Shown here: positions 1 through 7,546 of the stretch, in pieces
Layout: every line of letters starts with the position of its first letter
Numbering within the stretch: position 1 is the first letter of the stretch
Source: Oxalobacteraceae bacterium
GTDB lineage: Bacteria > Pseudomonadota > Gammaproteobacteria > Burkholderiales > Burkholderiaceae_D
Length of the DNA: 16,440 bases
Direction: 5' to 3'
Assembly (NCBI GenBank): GCA_947446335.1
Contig: CANFGA010000016.1
Span: forward strand, 1 to 16,440
Program-made: the position numbers and the translations under genes
Notes under the pieces: model-generated
The model's input: only the letters and a program-made list of their open reading frames with translations
Database searches by the model: none
What the model was told of the DNA's origin: nothing

Positions 1-38
1 ATCGGGACAATGAAGCCCAGGCCGATCCAGCGGGTACG

Positions 39-1958
39 CTACCGGATGCAGGCCAGGCGCACCTGTTTCATGTCCACGATACCGGCGAGCACTTTCTCGA
101 TGCCATCCATCTTCAGCGTCAACATGCCGTCAAGAATAGCCGCCGCCTGCAACTGGGCCATGTGCGCATGCTCCTGGATCAACTGCTTCACCTTGTCGGT
201 GCCAACCATCAATTCATGCAAGCCGACGCGCCCCTTGTAACCCTGATTGCAGCGCTCGCAACCGTGCGCCTGGTAAAGCGTGAAAGCACCGGAGTTGTCG
301 CCATACTGCGCGATCCACGCCTGGCGCACCTGCTCTCTGACGAAGCCGATATCGGCATCGCTCTGTTGCATTTCCTGGCAATATTCGGACAGCATGTCCT
401 CGATCTCGAGCGCCGACGCAAGGTGCGCCTTCCTGCAATGCAGGCACAGGCGCTTGACGAGGCGCTGCGCCAGCATGCCGAGCAAGGCGTCGGCAAAATT
501 GAATGGATCCATCCCCATGTCGAGCAGGCGCACAATCGATTCGGGCGCGCTGTTGGTATGCAGCGTGGACAGCACCAGGTGGCCGGTCAAGGAGGCCTCC
601 AATCCGATCGCAACGGTTTCCTTGTCGCGCATTTCGCCAACCATGATGATGTCAGGATCGGCACGCAAGAAGGACCGGATCACGGTCGCGAAATCGAGCC
701 CGGCCTTGCGATTGACTTGTACCTGGCGCAAGCCCTTTTGCATGATCTCGACCGGATCTTCAGCCGTCCATATCTTGCGATCGAAGGTATTGAGATGGCT
801 CAGCACCGAATGCAGCGTCGTCGTCTTGCCGGAACCGGTGGGACCGCAGACAAAGAAAATGCCATACGGCTTGTCGATCACCATCTTGAGCCGGCGCAAG
901 TTATGCGGCAATATGCCCAACTGCTCCAGCGGCATCGGTTCACCGCTCGACAATATGCGCATCACCACGTCTTCGACGCCTCCCGACGATGGAATGCACA
1001 CCACTCGCAACTCGATGTCGAGCGGCCCGTACTTCCTGAATTTGATCTTGCCATCTTGCGGCTTGCGATGCTCGGAGATGTCGAGTTCACACATGATCTT
1101 GATGCGTACCAGCAGCGCGTTACGGTAAAGGCCAGGAATTTCGATATAGGGCTCCAGCGATCCATCCTTGCGAAACCGGATCAGCGTCTTTTCCTTGCCA
1201 GAACCAGGTTCGATGTGGATGTCGGAGGCACCCTGCCGATGCGCATCGACGATGATCTTGTTGACCAGCTTGACCAGTTCATTCTCGACTGCGGCGCTGA
1301 CATCGATAGCAAGATCGGCCTCTTCATCGCCGCCCTTCATGTTCAACAACAGGTCATCGACTGAACCGGCATCCCCGGCGATGCCAAAGAATTGATCGAC
1401 CGTCAGCTTGAATTCGCGATTGGTGGTGACACGGTATAGAAGTTTTGCCTTGGGAAAAACATTATTGACAACGCGCGAATTTTTCAACTGATCCGGATCG
1501 AGCGCCAGGATCAGCAGACCTTCCTGGCTGCCATCGATCAACAGCCATCCATTGTGCTCGGCGAACTCGCGCTTGACGTTTTTCAGCAGTGCAATCGGCT
1601 TGATTCGCTCGGATTTGAACGGTTCGTAGGGAATGCCAAAAAAGCGCCCCAAAGCGGCACCGATCAAAGGCAGCTTGATGTGAAATTCGCTCAGCAAAAC
1701 CTGCTCGATGTCGCTGCCGGCCGCTTCTGCACGGCGCCGCGCGATTTCAAGATCGGCGCTGGAAAGCATCCCGTCGTCGGTCAGAAAGTGATATTTCGAG
1801 CGCGGCCGGACCATCGCTTCCAATGCTGGCGCCAAGGCGCTGCTGTCTGGCTCTATGCCCGGCTCTTGCTCGTGCGCCAGATTGCCAGATGGCCCGGGCG
1901 GGTGCGGATCGACCTTGGTCGTGGCTTGCTTGAAGCGCAGAGAAAAATCTTGAAGCAT
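39..1958 (-). CDS. GspE/PilB-family type II secretion / type IV pilus assembly ATPase
   Basis: Cytoplasmic hexameric ATPase that powers pseudopilus or pilus assembly. Residue numbers here count from an upstream in-frame ATG at 2015. An MshEN-type N-terminal domain spans about 70-210, followed by the T2SSE ATPase core. The core has Walker A GPTGSGKT (391-398), an Asp-box region around ISEHRKPQDG (313-322), Walker B with DPDIIMVGEMRD (453-464) and the His box GHLVLSTLHT (478-487). Zinc-type cysteine pairs are C524/C527 and C586/C589, the arrangement typical of GspE/PilB. The start is uncertain: the ATG at 1958 has a weak GGAA seven bases upstream, the ATG at 2015 has nothing better, and similarity to the family only begins near residue 68. 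No gsp or pil partner is visible, and only 38 bases lie beyond the stop, so GspE versus PilB/MshE cannot be settled. tRNA-Arg lies just upstream on the same strand. Confidence 0.9.
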   Translation of the reverse strand: MLQDFSLRFKQATTKVDPHPPGPSGNLAHEQEPGIEPDSSALAPALEAMVRPRSKYHFLTDDGMLSSADLEIARRRAEAAGSDIEQVLLSEFHIKLPLIGAALGRFFGIPYEPFKSERIKPIALLKNVKREFAEHNGWLLIDGSQEGLLILALDPDQLKNSRVVNNVFPKAKLLYRVTTNREFKLTVDQFFGIAGDAGSVDDLLLNMKGGDEEADLAIDVSAAVENELVKLVNKIIVDAHRQGASDIHIEPGSGKEKTLIRFRKDGSLEPYIEIPGLYRNALLVRIKIMCELDISEHRKPQDGKIKFRKYGPLDIELRVVCIPSSGGVEDVVMRILSSGEPMPLEQLGILPHNLRRLKMVIDKPYGIFFVCGPTGSGKTTTLHSVLSHLNTFDRKIWTAEDPVEIMQKGLRQVQVNRKAGLDFATVIRSFLRADPDIIMVGEMRDKETVAIGLEASLTGHLVLSTLHTNSAPESIVRLLDMGMDPFNFADALLGMLAQRLVKRLCLHCRKAHLASALEIEDMLSEYCQEMQQSDADIGFVREQVRQAWIAQYGDNSGAFTLYQAHGCERCNQGYKGRVGLHELMVGTDKVKQLIQEHAHMAQLQAAAILDGMLTLKMDGIEKVLAGIVDMKQVRLACIR

Positions 1959-2104
1959 AGGAGGATTCCATGGCTGCCATGCAAAGAAGTGCAGCGACCC
2001 ACGCGCACCGGTCATGTCAGAATAGCATCCGGGTAACAGATTGCGCTTGATGTGGCGCCACAGTTCTGGCCGTCGGGCAAGGACGAAAAAATGCAGGAGG
2101 GGGA

Positions 2105-2181
<77 letters not shown>

Positions 2182-2229
2182 GTAGAACGAAACATGATGC
2201 TCAAGTATTGCGATCAAATCGCTGCACGC

Positions 2230-2260
2230 AAAAAAACGGGCTGTCATTTCTGACAGCCCG
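2230..2260 (-). terminator. Rho-independent terminator of tRNA-Pro
   Basis: Perfect 10-bp stem (arms 2237-2246 and 2251-2260) with a GAAA tetraloop on the minus strand, followed by seven T residues (2230-2236). It sits 9 bases after the CCA end of tRNA-Pro, so it should end the tRNA-Pro transcript and separate it from tRNA-Arg. Confidence 0.93.
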
Positions 2261-2269
2261 CTTGCAAAT

Positions 2270-2346
2270 TGGTCGGAGTACAAGGATTCGAACCTTGGAC
2301 CCCCTGGTCCCAAACCAGGTGCGCTACCGGGCTGCGCTACACTCCG
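2270..2346 (-). tRNA. tRNA-Pro(UGG)
   Basis: Full cloverleaf on the minus strand, 77 nt with encoded CCA (plus-strand tgg at 2270-2272). The acceptor arms are CGGAGTG/TACTCCG with a terminal G-T pair, and the discriminator is A. The anticodon stem is CCTGG/CCAGG around the loop TTTGGGA, giving anticodon TGG. The T loop is TTCGAAT. A strong promoter lies immediately upstream and a terminator immediately downstream, so it is a stand-alone tRNA transcription unit. Confidence 0.97.
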
Positions 2347-2354
2347 AAGACGAG

Positions 2355-2383
2355 ATAATAACCCTGATCGTCATTTTCGTCAA
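2355..2383 (-). promoter_or_regulatory. sigma70 promoter of tRNA-Pro
   Basis: On the minus strand a -35 TTGACG (2378-2383) is separated by exactly 17 bases from a -10 TATTAT (2355-2360). The mature tRNA 5' end is only 8 bases beyond the -10, so transcription should start at, or within a base or two of, the mature 5' end. That leaves little or no leader for RNase P to remove. Confidence 0.85.
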
Positions 2384-2403
2384 GGGTTCGCAATAGATAA
2401 GCC

Positions 2404-2443
2404 CACAATCGATAGCCTCACAATCGATGACATTGCAAGTCAT
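2404..2443. repeat. Tandem 10-bp direct repeat and small inverted repeat downstream of glmM
   Basis: The 10-mer CACAATCGAT occurs at 2404-2413 and 2419-2428, a 15-base period. It is followed by an inverted repeat ATGAC/GTCAT (2427-2431 and 2439-2443). The stretch lies between the glmM stop and the tRNA-Pro promoter. I see no classical glmM terminator here (no T-tract after the hairpin). Confidence 0.5.
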
Positions 2444-2450
2444 AGCCAGT

Positions 2451-3788
2451 CTATTGAGCGACCTTGTCGGCGATACGGCGTGCCATTGCTGCGGCTTGCT
2501 CGGCATCCCTCGCTTCGACCATGACGCGAATCAAGGGCTCGGTGCCCGATGCTCGAATCAGCACCCGGCCCTGTTCGCCCAGTTCGCGCTCGACCTGTTC
2601 CTTCTCGCTGACCATGGCCTGGTTTTGCTGCCAGTCAAATCCGGGCGCGACCTTCAGATTGAGCAGCGTTTGCGGAAACAACACCAGTTTGCTGGTGCAC
2701 TGTTGCAAGCTCTTGCCGCTGCGCTTGAGCGCCGACAATACTTGCAGCGCCGACACGATGCCGTCACCGGTGGTGTGCTTGTCGAGGCACAGCAAATGAC
2801 CCGACCCTTCGCCGCCGAGTATCCAGCCGCGCTCATTCATCACTTCCAGCACATAGCGATCGCCCACCTTGGCGCGCGCGAAGCCGATCCCCATTTCCTT
2901 GAACGCCACCTCCAGCGCCATGTTGGTCATCAAGGTGCCCACTGCGCCCGGCACCGGTCCGGTCGCGAGCCGATCCATGACCATCAGATACAGCAATTCA
3001 TCGCCGTTATACAAGCGGCCATTCGAGTCGCACATGATCAAGCGATCGGCATCGCCATCGAGCGCGATACCCAGATCGGCGCCATGCGCCAGCACCGCTG
3101 CTGCCATCGCACCGGGCGCCGTCGCGCCGAAACCGGCGTTGATATTGAAGCCATCGGGCTTGTTGCCAATCGAGATGACTTCGGCGCCGAGTTCGTGAAA
3201 TACGTGCGGCGCGATATGGTAGGCGGCGCCATGGGCGCAATCGACAACGATCTTCAAGCCGCGCAGATCGAGTTCATTCGGAAAGGTGCTTTTGCAAAAT
3301 TCGATGTAGCGCCCTTGCGCATCGTCGAGGCGCCTGGCGCGGCCCAGCTTCTCGGACGCCACGCAGAGCATCGGCAGATCGAGCGCGGCTTCAATTTCCT
3401 GCTCGACGGCATCGGGCAATTTGGTGCCCTGGTGCGAAAAGAATTTGATGCCGTTGTCATGATACGGATTGTGCGAAGCGGAAATGACAACCCCGGCAGC
3501 GAGGCGCAGCGCCCGGGTCAGATAGGCAATCGCCGGCGTGGGCATCGGCCCGGCCAGCATCACATCGACTCCGGCAGCGGCAAAGCCTGCTTCCAGCGCT
3601 GCCTCGAGCATGTAACCGGAAATGCGCGTGTCCTTGCCGATCAATACGGTCGGCCTGGACTTCGACGACTGGGCATGGGCCAGCACCTTGCCTGCGGCAT
3701 AGCCCAGACGCATGACGAAATCGGGCGTGATCGGAGCAACCCCGACCAGCCCACGAATGCCATCGGTACCAAAATATTTGCGAGCCAT
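2451..3788 (-). CDS. glmM: Phosphoglucosamine mutase GlmM
   Basis: Interconverts glucosamine-6-phosphate and glucosamine-1-phosphate, the step that feeds UDP-GlcNAc for peptidoglycan and LPS; cytoplasmic and normally essential. The protein is 445 aa, the usual family length. Visible motifs are the N-terminal KYFGTDGIRG (4-13), the phosphoserine loop ISASHNP with catalytic Ser105, the metal-binding DGDADR (244-249), the sugar-binding GGEGSGH (325-331) and the phosphate-binding RASGTEPLIR (412-421). The start at 3788 is chosen because the protein then begins MARKYFGTDGIRG and GGGAG lies just upstream. The reading frame stays open for 33 more codons without family resemblance. folP ends 22 bases upstream, so the two are almost certainly co-transcribed, as in E. 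coli. Confidence 0.98.
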   Translation of the reverse strand: MARKYFGTDGIRGLVGVAPITPDFVMRLGYAAGKVLAHAQSSKSRPTVLIGKDTRISGYMLEAALEAGFAAAGVDVMLAGPMPTPAIAYLTRALRLAAGVVISASHNPYHDNGIKFFSHQGTKLPDAVEQEIEAALDLPMLCVASEKLGRARRLDDAQGRYIEFCKSTFPNELDLRGLKIVVDCAHGAAYHIAPHVFHELGAEVISIGNKPDGFNINAGFGATAPGAMAAAVLAHGADLGIALDGDADRLIMCDSNGRLYNGDELLYLMVMDRLATGPVPGAVGTLMTNMALEVAFKEMGIGFARAKVGDRYVLEVMNERGWILGGEGSGHLLCLDKHTTGDGIVSALQVLSALKRSGKSLQQCTSKLVLFPQTLLNLKVAPGFDWQQNQAMVSEKEQVERELGEQGRVLIRASGTEPLIRVMVEARDAEQAAAMARRIADKVAQ

Positions 3789-3810
3789 TTTTTCTCCCTG
3801 ATTGATTTTT

Positions 3811-4644
3811 TTAGTGTGCCGCGCGCCAGACCTTGAGCGCGTCGACTGTCTCGCTGACATCGTGCACCCGCACGATGTCAGCGCCATTGCTTGCTGCGAC
3901 GAGAACGCCAGCCAGGCTGCCGGCCAGGCGCTGCTCGACCGGTTTCCCGGTGACGGCGCCCAGCATCGACTTGCGCGACACCCCCGCCAGCAGCGGCAAG
4001 TCGAGTTCCAAGCGGATCTGCGCCAACGCCTTCAGCAGAGCGAAATTGTGCTGCGTCGTCTTGCCGAAACCAAAACCGGGATCGATGCACAGGCGCTGCC
4101 GGTCGATGCCGGCCGTCGCCAGCGTTGCCACCCGCTCGTGCAGGAAATCGATCACCTGGCGCACGACATCGGTATATTGCGGCAAGTCCTGCATCATGGC
4201 TGGCGTATTTTGCATGTGCATGATGCACAGCGCGCAGTCGCTGTCACGCACGGCATCGACCGCGCCGGGTGCACGCAAACCATTGATATCATTGATCATG
4301 TCGACGCCGGCAGCGATCGCCTCGCGCATCACTTCAGGCTTGCAAGTATCGATCGAGAGCGCCTTGCCACAGTCGCGCAGCGCATACAGCACCGGCATGA
4401 CGCGCTCGAGTTCTTGCTGCAATGGCAAGCTTGGCGCCCCGGGCCGGCTTGACTCGCCGCCGATGTCGATGATGTCGACGCCATCGGCGATCATTTGCTC
4501 GGCCCGCGACAGTGCACTGTCGAGCAACTGAAATTGCCCGCCATCGGAAAACGAATCGGGCGTGACATTGAGTATCCCCATCACCAACGGAGACTGTGTA
4601 TCAAGCGGGAAGTCAAATCGTCCGAATTGCAGTTTTTTTTGCAT
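3811..4644 (-). CDS. folP: Dihydropteroate synthase FolP
   Basis: Condenses p-aminobenzoate with hydroxymethyl-dihydropterin diphosphate in folate synthesis; target of sulfonamides. The protein is 277 aa. TIM-barrel signatures are present in order: GILNVTPDSFSDGG (23-36), DIGGESSRPG (60-69), SIDTCKPEV (97-105), NDINGLR (118-124), DPGFGFGKT (188-196), GVSRKSMLG (221-229) and VRVHDV (258-263). These include the expected Lys225 and Arg259 equivalents of the sulfonamide-site residues. The start is taken as the ATG at 4644 with a weak GAGA six bases upstream; an in-frame TTG at 4656 is the alternative. It precedes glmM by 22 bases. A strong terminator lies only 37 bases upstream of the start and I see no good promoter between them. 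Confidence 0.97.
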   Translation of the reverse strand: MQKKLQFGRFDFPLDTQSPLVMGILNVTPDSFSDGGQFQLLDSALSRAEQMIADGVDIIDIGGESSRPGAPSLPLQQELERVMPVLYALRDCGKALSIDTCKPEVMREAIAAGVDMINDINGLRAPGAVDAVRDSDCALCIMHMQNTPAMMQDLPQYTDVVRQVIDFLHERVATLATAGIDRQRLCIDPGFGFGKTTQHNFALLKALAQIRLELDLPLLAGVSRKSMLGAVTGKPVEQRLAGSLAGVLVAASNGADIVRVHDVSETVDALKVWRAAH

Positions 4645-4681
4645 TTGAAATCTCAAGAAAGCTGGCCGCAGCGCGGTAACG

Positions 4682-4708
4682 AAAAAGGGCGGGGATCGCT
4701 CCCCGCCC
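4682..4708 (-). terminator. Rho-independent terminator after ftsH
   Basis: Perfect 9-bp GC-rich stem GGGCGGGGA/TCCCCGCCC (4687-4695 and 4700-4708) with a 4-base loop, followed on the minus strand by TTTTTC (4681-4686). A smaller hairpin TCAGCC/GGCTGA (4718-4723 and 4729-4734) lies between it and the ftsH stop. It should end ftsH transcripts, yet folP begins 37 bases further on. Confidence 0.88.
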
Positions 4709-4744
4709 TTTGCTTTGTCAGCCTTGCTGGCTGAACTGACTATC

Positions 4745-6628
4745 TCAGGCTGGCGCCGTCACGTTTGGCGAAATGCCGCCCGCACCGTTGTCGCCCGAAT
4801 TGCGTCGTGGAGGAATACCGGCCTTCGGCAGGCGTGGCTCGAGGCCGGCCATGATGTCATTGATCTGGTCTGCATCGATGGTTTCCCATTCCAGCAGCGC
4901 TTTGGTCATTTTCTCGACCTTCTCGCGATTTTCTTCCAACAGTTTGCGCGACAGCGCGTACTGGGTATCGAGTATGTTGCGGATCTCGGCATCGACTTTT
5001 TGCTGAGTCGCTTCGGAAATCGTTTTTGCTGCGCCACCAAAGAAGCCTTCTTGCTGGCTGTCTTCATAGACCATCACGCCCATGCTGTCGGACATGCCGA
5101 AGCGGGTCACCATCGAGCGCGCCAACTTGGTGGCACGCGAAAAGTCGTTCGATGCACCGGTCGACATCTGGCCAACGAAAATCTCTTCAGCGATGCGGCC
5201 ACCGAACAGGATCGAGATCTCTTCCAGCATCTTGTCCTTGTAACCGCTCAGCGAATCGTGCTCCGGCAATTGCCAGGTCAAGCCCAGTGCATAGCCGCGC
5301 GGCATGATCGTGACCTTGTGCACGGGATCGGCTTTCGGCAGCAACTTCGCCACCACTGCGTGACCGGACTCATGGTAAGCAGTATTGCGACGCTCTTCTT
5401 CACGGATGACCATCGACTTGCGTTCAGGACCCATGTAAATCTTGTCCTTGGCATCCTCGAAATCCGACATCTCGACCACGCGCTTGCTACGCCGCGCTGC
5501 AAACAGCGCCGCTTCATTGACCAGGTTGGCCAGATCCGCGCCGGAAAAGCCCGGCGTGCCGCGTGCCAGAATATCGGCCTTGACATCGGCGCTGATCGGG
5601 ACCTTGCGCATGTGTACATTCAGGATCTGCTCGCGGCCACGGATGTCAGGCAAGCCGACGGTGACCTGGCGATCGAAACGACCAGGACGCAACAGAGCCT
5701 TGTCCAGCACATCGGCGCGGTTGGTTGCAGCGACCACGATGACGCCCGAGTTCGGTTCAAAACCGTCCATCTCGACCAGCAACTGGTTCAAGGTCTGCTC
5801 GCGCTCGTCGTTACCGCCGCCCATGCCGGCGCCGCGGTGACGACCGACGGCATCGATCTCATCGATGAAGATGATGCAAGGCGAATGCTTTTTCGCATTC
5901 TCGAACATGTCGCGCACGCGCGATGCGCCCACGCCGACAAACATTTCAACAAAGTCGGAACCGGAGATCGAGAAGAAAGGCACTTTCGCTTCACCCGCAA
6001 TCGCCCGTGCCAGCAGCGTCTTGCCGGTACCCGGAGGACCTACCATCAGCACGCCGCGTGGAATGCGACCGCCGAGCTTCTGGAATTTGGTTGGATCTTT
6101 CAAGAAGTCGACGACTTCGTTGACTTCTTCTTTTGCTTCATCGCAGCCAGCCACGTCGGCGAAAGTCACCGTGTTCGTGGTCTCGTCCATCATCCGCGCT
6201 TTTGATTTACCGAAGGAAAATGCTCCGCCCTTGCCGCCACCTTGCATTTGACGCATGAAGAAGATCCAGACCCCGATCAACAAAAGCATCGGAAACCATG
6301 AAACAAAAATCTGTTGCAGGAACGATGGCTCTTCCGGCGGCTTGACGTCGAAACGCACACCGTTTTCACGCAGGTCGCCGATCAAGCCGCGATCGAGGAA
6401 CGTGGCGATCGTGCGCACTTTGGTGTCATCGATGCGTGTGGCGGTGATGTTGCCGCCTTCAATCAAGACATTCTTGATGCGCTTGGCCTTGACGTCGTCC
6501 AGCAAATCGGAATAAGCGATCGCCTTGCTGCCGCCCGCAGCGCTCTGGGTATCAAATTGCCGGAACAGCGTGAATAAGAGCAGGGCAACGACGACCCATA
6601 TGGCAGATTTGGAAAACATGTTGTTCAC
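4745..6628 (-). CDS. ftsH: ATP-dependent zinc metalloprotease FtsH
   Basis: Inner-membrane AAA+ protease that degrades misassembled membrane proteins and regulatory proteins. The protein is 627 aa. A membrane segment lies at about 8-24, a periplasmic domain follows, and a second membrane segment lies at about 106-124. The AAA module has Walker A GPPGTGKT (197-204), pore motif F230-V-G, Walker B CIIFIDE (251-257) and the second-region-of-homology arginines R314/R317. The peptidase has HESGH (419-423) and the third zinc ligand D495. The GTG start at 6628 is chosen because AAGGAG lies five bases upstream. The next in-frame ATG, at 6619, is too far from that ribosome binding site. rlmE lies upstream with a 194-base gap, and a strong terminator follows. 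Confidence 0.99.
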   Translation of the reverse strand: MNNMFSKSAIWVVVALLLFTLFRQFDTQSAAGGSKAIAYSDLLDDVKAKRIKNVLIEGGNITATRIDDTKVRTIATFLDRGLIGDLRENGVRFDVKPPEEPSFLQQIFVSWFPMLLLIGVWIFFMRQMQGGGKGGAFSFGKSKARMMDETTNTVTFADVAGCDEAKEEVNEVVDFLKDPTKFQKLGGRIPRGVLMVGPPGTGKTLLARAIAGEAKVPFFSISGSDFVEMFVGVGASRVRDMFENAKKHSPCIIFIDEIDAVGRHRGAGMGGGNDEREQTLNQLLVEMDGFEPNSGVIVVAATNRADVLDKALLRPGRFDRQVTVGLPDIRGREQILNVHMRKVPISADVKADILARGTPGFSGADLANLVNEAALFAARRSKRVVEMSDFEDAKDKIYMGPERKSMVIREEERRNTAYHESGHAVVAKLLPKADPVHKVTIMPRGYALGLTWQLPEHDSLSGYKDKMLEEISILFGGRIAEEIFVGQMSTGASNDFSRATKLARSMVTRFGMSDSMGVMVYEDSQQEGFFGGAAKTISEATQQKVDAEIRNILDTQYALSRKLLEENREKVEKMTKALLEWETIDADQINDIMAGLEPRLPKAGIPPRRNSGDNGAGGISPNVTAPA

Positions 6629-6660
6629 GAAAACTCCTTGGATGCGATATGCATCTATTA

Positions 6661-6690
6661 CCTATAGCAGAAATACGATTTTACTCGCAA
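6661..6690 (-). promoter_or_regulatory. Candidate promoter for ftsH
   Basis: On the minus strand TTGCGA (6685-6690) is followed after 18 bases by TATAGG (6661-6666). The start of transcription would fall near 6654, about 25 bases before the GTG start. The match is moderate. No convincing sigma32 motif was seen, although ftsH is heat-inducible in E. coli. Confidence 0.4.
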
Positions 6691-6698
6691 TAAGCCAG

Positions 6699-6717
6699 CA
6701 GCAGCACAGAGCTGCTG
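6699..6717 (-). repeat. Small hairpin upstream of the ftsH promoter
   Basis: Seven-bp stem CAGCAGC/GCTGCTG (6699-6705 and 6711-6717) with a five-base loop. An A8 run at 6730-6737 (T8 on the minus strand) lies just upstream of it in the rlmE-to-ftsH direction. Role unknown. Confidence 0.45.
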
Positions 6718-6780
6718 ATTCGTGCGCATAAAAAAAACGATTTACCTGAAAGCGCGGCAAGCCTGCCATGCAGCGCATCG

Positions 6781-6820
6781 CGTTCAGCCGCTCTTCCCTC
6801 ATCGGATGTGCGGCTGAACG
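6781..6820 (-). repeat. 11-bp perfect inverted repeat at the 3' end of rlmE
   Basis: CGTTCAGCCGC (6781-6791) and GCGGCTGAACG (6810-6820) form a perfect 11-bp stem with an 18-base loop, starting two bases after the rlmE stop. No T-tract follows directly; the nearest is T8 at 6730-6737. It may be a Rho-dependent end, an mRNA-stabilising hairpin or a processing site rather than an intrinsic terminator. Confidence 0.65.
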
Positions 6821-6822
6821 GT

Positions 6823-7506
6823 TCAAATATCAAGGGCAGAATCGTCGACGAGGACTTTATTTTCAATCGGATGCTTCAAGCCTCGGCCCAGCAGAAAGAT
6901 TTCCGACGACTTGTCGCGGCTGGCTTTGGGCTTTTTTTGCGCCACGGCCTTGAATTCGGAGCGGAACTTCTCGACGATCTGACTGTAGCCGGTGCCATTG
7001 AAACACTTCACCAGCAACGCGCCCGACGGTTTCAAATGCATTTGTGAAAACTCGACCGCGAGATCGATCAAATGCTCCATCCGCGCCGCGTCCGCACTGG
7101 CGATGCCCGACAGATTGGGCGCCATGTCGGACAAGACGACGTCGGCCTTGCGTCCGGCCAGCAACACTTCGAGTTGACGCAACACGCGCGCTTCGCGAAA
7201 GTCGCCCTGGATGAAATGGACATCGGCGATCGGCTCCATCGGCAGCATGTCGAGGCCGATGATGATGCCTTCGATGCCACCGCCCTCCTTGCCAGCGAGC
7301 TTGCGGCGGGTATATTGGGCCCAGCTGCCAGGAGTGCAACCGAGGTCGACGATCACCTGGCCCGGCTTGATCAGTTTTTCATCCTCATCGATTTCCTTGA
7401 GCTTGTAAGCGGCCCGGGCACGATAGCCCTCTTTCTGCGCCAACTTCACATAAGGATCGTTTATGTGGTCGTGCAACCAGTTTTTGTTTAATTTCTTCTT
7501 TGCCAT
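6823..7506 (-). CDS. rlmE: 23S rRNA (uridine-2552-2'-O)-methyltransferase RlmE
   Basis: SAM-dependent enzyme (RrmJ/FtsJ) that methylates the A-loop uridine of 23S rRNA late in 50S assembly; cytoplasmic. The protein is 227 aa, slightly longer than E. coli RlmE. A basic N-terminus (MAKKKLNKNW) is followed by the Rossmann motif DLGCTPGSW (54-62). The catalytic tetrad is complete: K35 in AAYKL, D127 in LSDMAPN, K167 in LLVKCFNG and E202 in SSEIFLL. The ATG at 7506 gives the expected N-terminus, but no strong Shine-Dalgarno precedes it. yhbY diverges with only 40 bases between the start codons; that AT-rich spacer must hold both promoters. ftsH lies downstream. Confidence 0.98.
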   Translation of the reverse strand: MAKKKLNKNWLHDHINDPYVKLAQKEGYRARAAYKLKEIDEDEKLIKPGQVIVDLGCTPGSWAQYTRRKLAGKEGGGIEGIIIGLDMLPMEPIADVHFIQGDFREARVLRQLEVLLAGRKADVVLSDMAPNLSGIASADAARMEHLIDLAVEFSQMHLKPSGALLVKCFNGTGYSQIVEKFRSEFKAVAQKKPKASRDKSSEIFLLGRGLKHPIENKVLVDDSALDI

Positions 7507-7546
7507 TCGCGTAGAATACTGCTTTTAAGGGAATACTATAAATATT
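7507..7546. promoter_or_regulatory. AT-rich divergent spacer between rlmE and yhbY
   Basis: This is the only upstream region available to both genes unless their promoters lie inside the opposite coding sequence. It is clearly AT-richer than its surroundings. It holds -10-like hexamers in both directions: TATTCT on the minus strand, seven bases before the rlmE ATG, and TACTAT/TATAAA on the plus strand close to the yhbY ATG. No well-spaced -35 was found for either. AAGGGA at 7527-7532 is rather far (14 bases) from the yhbY ATG to be its ribosome binding site. Confidence 0.4.

Noticed and set aside
162..1364. Long plus-strand open frame opposite the GspE-like gene
   Set aside because: Antisense shadow of a well-supported gene. 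It has no recognisable domain, and its composition is that of reversed codons.
2182..2229. Promoter for tRNA-Arg (TTGATC and various AT-rich hexamers; GCGAT/ATCGC palindrome)
   Set aside because: No -35/-10 pair with acceptable spacing and sequence could be defined, so it is not listed as a feature.
2427..3836. 469-codon plus-strand open frame opposite glmM
   Set aside because: Entirely antisense to a complete glmM with all motifs. The translated product shows no family resemblance.
3789..3887. 33-codon N-terminal extension of glmM
   Set aside because: It overlaps the folP 3' end. Family similarity begins exactly at MARKYFGTDG, with a good ribosome binding site just before it.
4715..6205. 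496-codon plus-strand open frame opposite ftsH
   Set aside because: Antisense shadow of an intact ftsH, with no domain recognised.
6629..6780. sigma32 heat-shock promoter for ftsH
   Set aside because: Looked for CTTGAA and CCCCAT-type boxes on the minus strand and found none. Only a moderate sigma70-like pair is present.
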